From assembly GCA_016463765.1 (NCBI GenBank), contig JAEMQS010000006.1:1-64000 (forward strand): a DNA stretch of 64,000 nt, given 5' to 3'. Under the pieces are notes generated by a model. It was not told the origin of the DNA. It ran no database searches and saw only the letters and a program-made list of their open reading frames with translations. The position numbers and the translations under genes were made by a program. The number at the start of each line of letters is the position of its first letter. Position 1 is the first letter of the stretch. The stretch is from Solirubrobacteraceae bacterium. GTDB lineage: Bacteria > Actinomycetota > Thermoleophilia > Solirubrobacterales > Solirubrobacteraceae. Shown here piece by piece: positions 61,245-64,000 of the stretch.

Positions 61245-64000
61245 ATGACGCTCCTTCGCCCCGTGGTCGGCGGGCTGATCGCTGCTCTGATGCTCGCGGC
61301 ACCCGTCGCCGCAGCGCCCGTCGCCAAGACCCCGGCGTTCACCGGCGGGACCCCGCGGGTGAAGACCGGCGCGCCGAAGACGGGGACCTCGACCCGGCCG
61401 GCGCGGGCGCCGATCACGCTGACAGGCGCGCTGTCCCGCCCCACGCCGCACGTCGCCGTCGATGACGCGGGGACGGCGTACATCGCGTGGCTGGAGCCGA
61501 CGGACGCCACGAGCGCGACCGAGGGCGGTGTCGGGTTCTGCCGCCTCCCGCGCGGCGCGACGGCCTGCGACAACCCGGCGGCCACCAGGCTCCTGCGCCC
61601 CGGCAAGAGCGCCTACGGCCCCGCGGACGACCCGGCGTACAACCAGGACGCCGGCGGCGGCGCGTACCCACTCGTCGTCGGCGACCAGCTCTTCATCCTG
61701 ACCAGCCGCAGCGTCACGACCTACGCGACCCCGGCAGGCGACTCGACGCTCACCACCATCGCGTTCGTCTCCACCGATGCCGGAAACTCGTTCTCCGCGG
61801 GCGTGCCGGTCGCCGGGAACATGGCGATGGGCACGCGCCCCGTGGCGTTCGGGCCCGACGACAATCCGCTCATCGGCCTGCTGGGCGGCGCCTCGACGTC
61901 ACTGGCCGGCGGCGATCCGTCGCGCTTCGTCGCCCTCCAGGGCGGCACCTTCGCCACGGACGGCATCGACCTCCCGCCGGCACAGTCCGGCGCGCTGGCG
62001 GCCCTGCCCGGTGGCGGCATCGCTCTTGCCTACGACACGGGCAGCGAGGTGTCCGTCCAGCGCTCACCGACGTCCGCGCGCCCGACGAGCGCAGGAGGCT
62101 TCGGCCCCCCGCAGCGCGTTCCGGGCGGCCGGCTGTCGGGGCTCGGCTTCGGGCCGAAGGGCCTGCTGGCCGTCGGCGTCGGCGGGAGGTCGGCGTCGCT
62201 GAACGAGCGTGTCGTCGCCACGCCGCTGGACGGCGGCTCGCCGCTCGCGCTCACGCCCGACTCGGCCACGGCGCCGAGACTCGCCACGGCGGGTGCCGGC
62301 GCAGGCGGTGCGCTCGTCGCGTCCTACACCGACGTGGGCGACCCGACGAGCGCGAACGGCCTCTACGTGCGCCGCAACACCAGCGGCACGACGTTCACCG
62401 CGCCGCAGAGGCTGACCGCGGCCACCGACGGCGTCCACGTCCCGGACATCGCCGCGGCGCCCGACGGCGGCGGGGTGGCCGTCTGGCAGTCCGAGGACAG
62501 CGGCGGCCAGGTCCGCGCCGCCGCGTTCGGCCCTCAGGGCCGCCTTTCCGCGCCCGGCCTCCCCGGCTCGGCGCCCGGCGCAGGCAGCACCACCGGCGGC
62601 GAGGACGGCGTCACGCGCGAGTGCAGCCGCATCGCCGTCGGCGCCATCGAGGTGCGGACCGCCCACGGCGTCGGCTGCTTCCTGCCCGGGATCGGCAGCA
62701 ACAAGGGCAAGTCCGTGTCCAACGGCGCGGTCCTCTACAACGGCCTGCGCATCACGCCGCTGAACGGCTCGCAGATCGTGCTCGACATCGACAAGGGCTC
62801 GAAGGCCGTGACGATGTACACGACCGGCCAGGCGACGGTGGAGATCCCCGGCGGCGAGGCGGGCGACATCCTGATCTTCCGCGGGCAGCTCAAGCAGAAG
62901 CTCACCGCGAAGGTCGGCCAGCCGGCGCTCGACCTGCCGAAGTTCCCGACGTCGATCCGCGGCTTCAAGGTCGTCAACGAGCTCGCGCCCCTGGCGACGA
63001 AGGGCGGCGGCGTCACGATCCCGACGGAGCTCGACCTCGGCCCGCAGTTCCTCGGCCTGACCGCCCACGCGGACCTCGTCGTCACCCCCGCCGGCCTCCA
63101 GCTGAACACGCTGCGCTTCCGCCAGGACACGCTGCCGCTGGGTCCCGTGACCGTCGAGAACCTCGACGTCAGCTGGACGCGCGAGGGCAACCTCTGGGCC
63201 GGCTCGGGCAAGATCGCGATTCCGGGCGGGGCGGCGCTCAGCCTCGCGGCGTCGTTCGACAGCACGTCGTTCACGGCGACCGCCGCCTACGACCTGCCGT
63301 TCCCGGGCATCCAGCTCTTCGCCACCCCGCCGGTGTACCTGCACCAGATCTCCGCGGGCCTGGCGGTCAACCGCAACAAGATCCCCCTGGCGATCAGCGG
63401 CGGCGTGCAGATCGGCGCGGTGCCCCTCGGCCCGGGCGCGTACCTGCTCGACCTCAGCGGGACCGTCGGCCTGCAGTTCGGCACGCCGTTCGTGCTCACC
63501 GCGCGCGGCGACCTGAAGCTGCTCAGCACGCTGAACGTCGCATCGGCGTCGCTGCGCGCCGGCACCGACGGCATCGTCACGGCCGACTTCTCCGTCGGGC
63601 TGATCGACAAAGACTGGGCCTACGTCGGCGCGACGGTGAAGGCCGGCGTGAGCAGCGCGGGGTTCGAGGGCAAGGGCGCGGGCGAGCTGTGCATCGGCAT
63701 CAAGCTCGTCAGCTACTGCGAGAACCTGCCCGAGGGCTACGTCTCGAGCAAGGGCATCGCCGGCTGCGTCTCGATCCTCGGCAAGGCGCGGACCGTCACG
63801 TACAAGTGGGGCGGCCCGATGACGCGCCGCAGCGGCCCGACGTGCTTCTACGAGGACATCTCGATCGGCCTGCTCCGCACCCGGGGACTGCGTCAGCGCA
63901 CGACCGGCCTGACGCTCGACGAGCCCGCGGACGTCCTCTCCATCAACGTCCAGTCGGCCGACGGCGCGCCGCAGTTCGACCTGATCGACCCGTCGGGCTC
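61245..64000 (+). CDS. Large exported protein, truncated by the window edge
   Basis: An ORF from ATG 61245 stays open to the window end (918 codons, no stop), so the ORF track misses it. GGAAGG lies upstream with a long spacer. It begins with a signal peptide (VVGGLIAALMLAAPVAAAP) and a proline/threonine-rich linker. Residues about 60-420 look like a beta-propeller (HVAVDDAGTAYIAW, TTIAFVSTDAGNSF, GGVAVWQSE). The later part is beta-strand-rich with repeated amphipathic segments and several cysteines (VGAIEVRTAHGVGCF, GELCIGIKLVSYCE). No enzymatic motif was recognised. It is probably a cell-surface or secreted protein. Confidence 0.8.
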   Translation, partial: MTLLRPVVGGLIAALMLAAPVAAAPVAKTPAFTGGTPRVKTGAPKTGTSTRPARAPITLTGALSRPTPHVAVDDAGTAYIAWLEPTDATSATEGGVGFCRLPRGATACDNPAATRLLRPGKSAYGPADDPAYNQDAGGGAYPLVVGDQLFILTSRSVTTYATPAGDSTLTTIAFVSTDAGNSFSAGVPVAGNMAMGTRPVAFGPDDNPLIGLLGGASTSLAGGDPSRFVALQGGTFATDGIDLPPAQSGALAALPGGGIALAYDTGSEVSVQRSPTSARPTSAGGFGPPQRVPGGRLSGLGFGPKGLLAVGVGGRSASLNERVVATPLDGGSPLALTPDSATAPRLATAGAGAGGALVASYTDVGDPTSANGLYVRRNTSGTTFTAPQRLTAATDGVHVPDIAAAPDGGGVAVWQSEDSGGQVRAAAFGPQGRLSAPGLPGSAPGAGSTTGGEDGVTRECSRIAVGAIEVRTAHGVGCFLPGIGSNKGKSVSNGAVLYNGLRITPLNGSQIVLDIDKGSKAVTMYTTGQATVEIPGGEAGDILIFRGQLKQKLTAKVGQPALDLPKFPTSIRGFKVVNELAPLATKGGGVTIPTELDLGPQFLGLTAHADLVVTPAGLQLNTLRFRQDTLPLGPVTVENLDVSWTREGNLWAGSGKIAIPGGAALSLAASFDSTSFTATAAYDLPFPGIQLFATPPVYLHQISAGLAVNRNKIPLAISGGVQIGAVPLGPGAYLLDLSGTVGLQFGTPFVLTARGDLKLLSTLNVASASLRAGTDGIVTADFSVGLIDKDWAYVGATVKAGVSSAGFEGKGAGELCIGIKLVSYCENLPEGYVSSKGIAGCVSILGKARTVTYKWGGPMTRRSGPTCFYEDISIGLLRTRGLRQRTTGLTLDEPADVLSINVQSADGAPQFDLIDPSG

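Overview
The window is a gene-dense piece of a very GC-rich actinobacterial chromosome. Third codon positions are almost always G or C, GTG starts are common, many neighbouring genes overlap by ATGA or GTGA, and many genes look leaderless. The gene content (SUF genes with SufU and a Rieske partner, Trk potassium uptake, heterotetrameric sarcosine oxidase, MCP/CheW, secreted proteins with C-rich beta domains) would fit a soil Thermoleophilia member such as Solirubrobacterales. That placement is an inference from style and content, not a phylogenetic result. No rRNA, tRNA, CRISPR array, insertion sequence or phage module was seen.

Layout. 0-4 kb: two head-to-head polyprenyl-phosphate sugar transferases for exopolysaccharide. 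4-8.3 kb: signalling, with a membrane histidine kinase and an OmpR-type regulator meeting tail to tail, a degenerate receiver and a GGDEF/EAL protein. 8.3-11.4 kb: LOG-family protein, M20 peptidase, PrxQ-type peroxiredoxin, TetR regulator. 11.5-22.4 kb: Fe-S cluster assembly in two co-oriented blocks (Rieske-sufB-sufD and iscR-sufC-sufS-sufU), separated by four genes for exported enzymes (serine hydrolase, M15-like peptidase, glycoside hydrolase, phytase). Both blocks carry a similar AATCC-N12/13-CGGAT inverted-repeat site. 22.4-28 kb: a large ATPase-LuxR regulator, a small HTH protein translationally coupled to it, and a second large regulator of the same type broken by a nonsense codon and a 10-nt deletion.

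28-33 kb: a PQ-loop membrane protein, a palindrome-rich intergenic region, and a tightly coupled DUF1116-GntR-amidase operon. 33-41 kb: Gfo/Idh/MocA oxidoreductase, aldehyde dehydrogenase, trkA-trkH, lysyl-oxidase-like protein, PhoD phosphatase. 41-47 kb: a divergently regulated soxDAGB-purU operon for oxidative demethylation of sarcosine or a relative, with two matching palindromes in the control region. 47-53 kb: secreted protein, MCP and cheW separated by a perfect 15-bp hairpin, APC permease, HD hydrolase. 53-58 kb: ferredoxin reductase plus fatty acid desaturase pair, PucR regulator, SDR, truncated BAAT-like protein. 58-61 kb: modABC with a divergent HTH-TOBE regulator and two copies of a 45-nt hairpin repeat. 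The window ends inside a large exported protein that the ORF track omits because it has no stop here.

The most unusual items are the DUF1116 operon with its structured upstream region, the split SUF locus with a shared operator and a cysteine-bearing small ORF, the SoxA subunit that keeps a canonical [2Fe-2S] motif, and the two-copy 45-nt inverted repeat. I did not find one clearly novel multi-gene system. Functions given below are family-level inferences.
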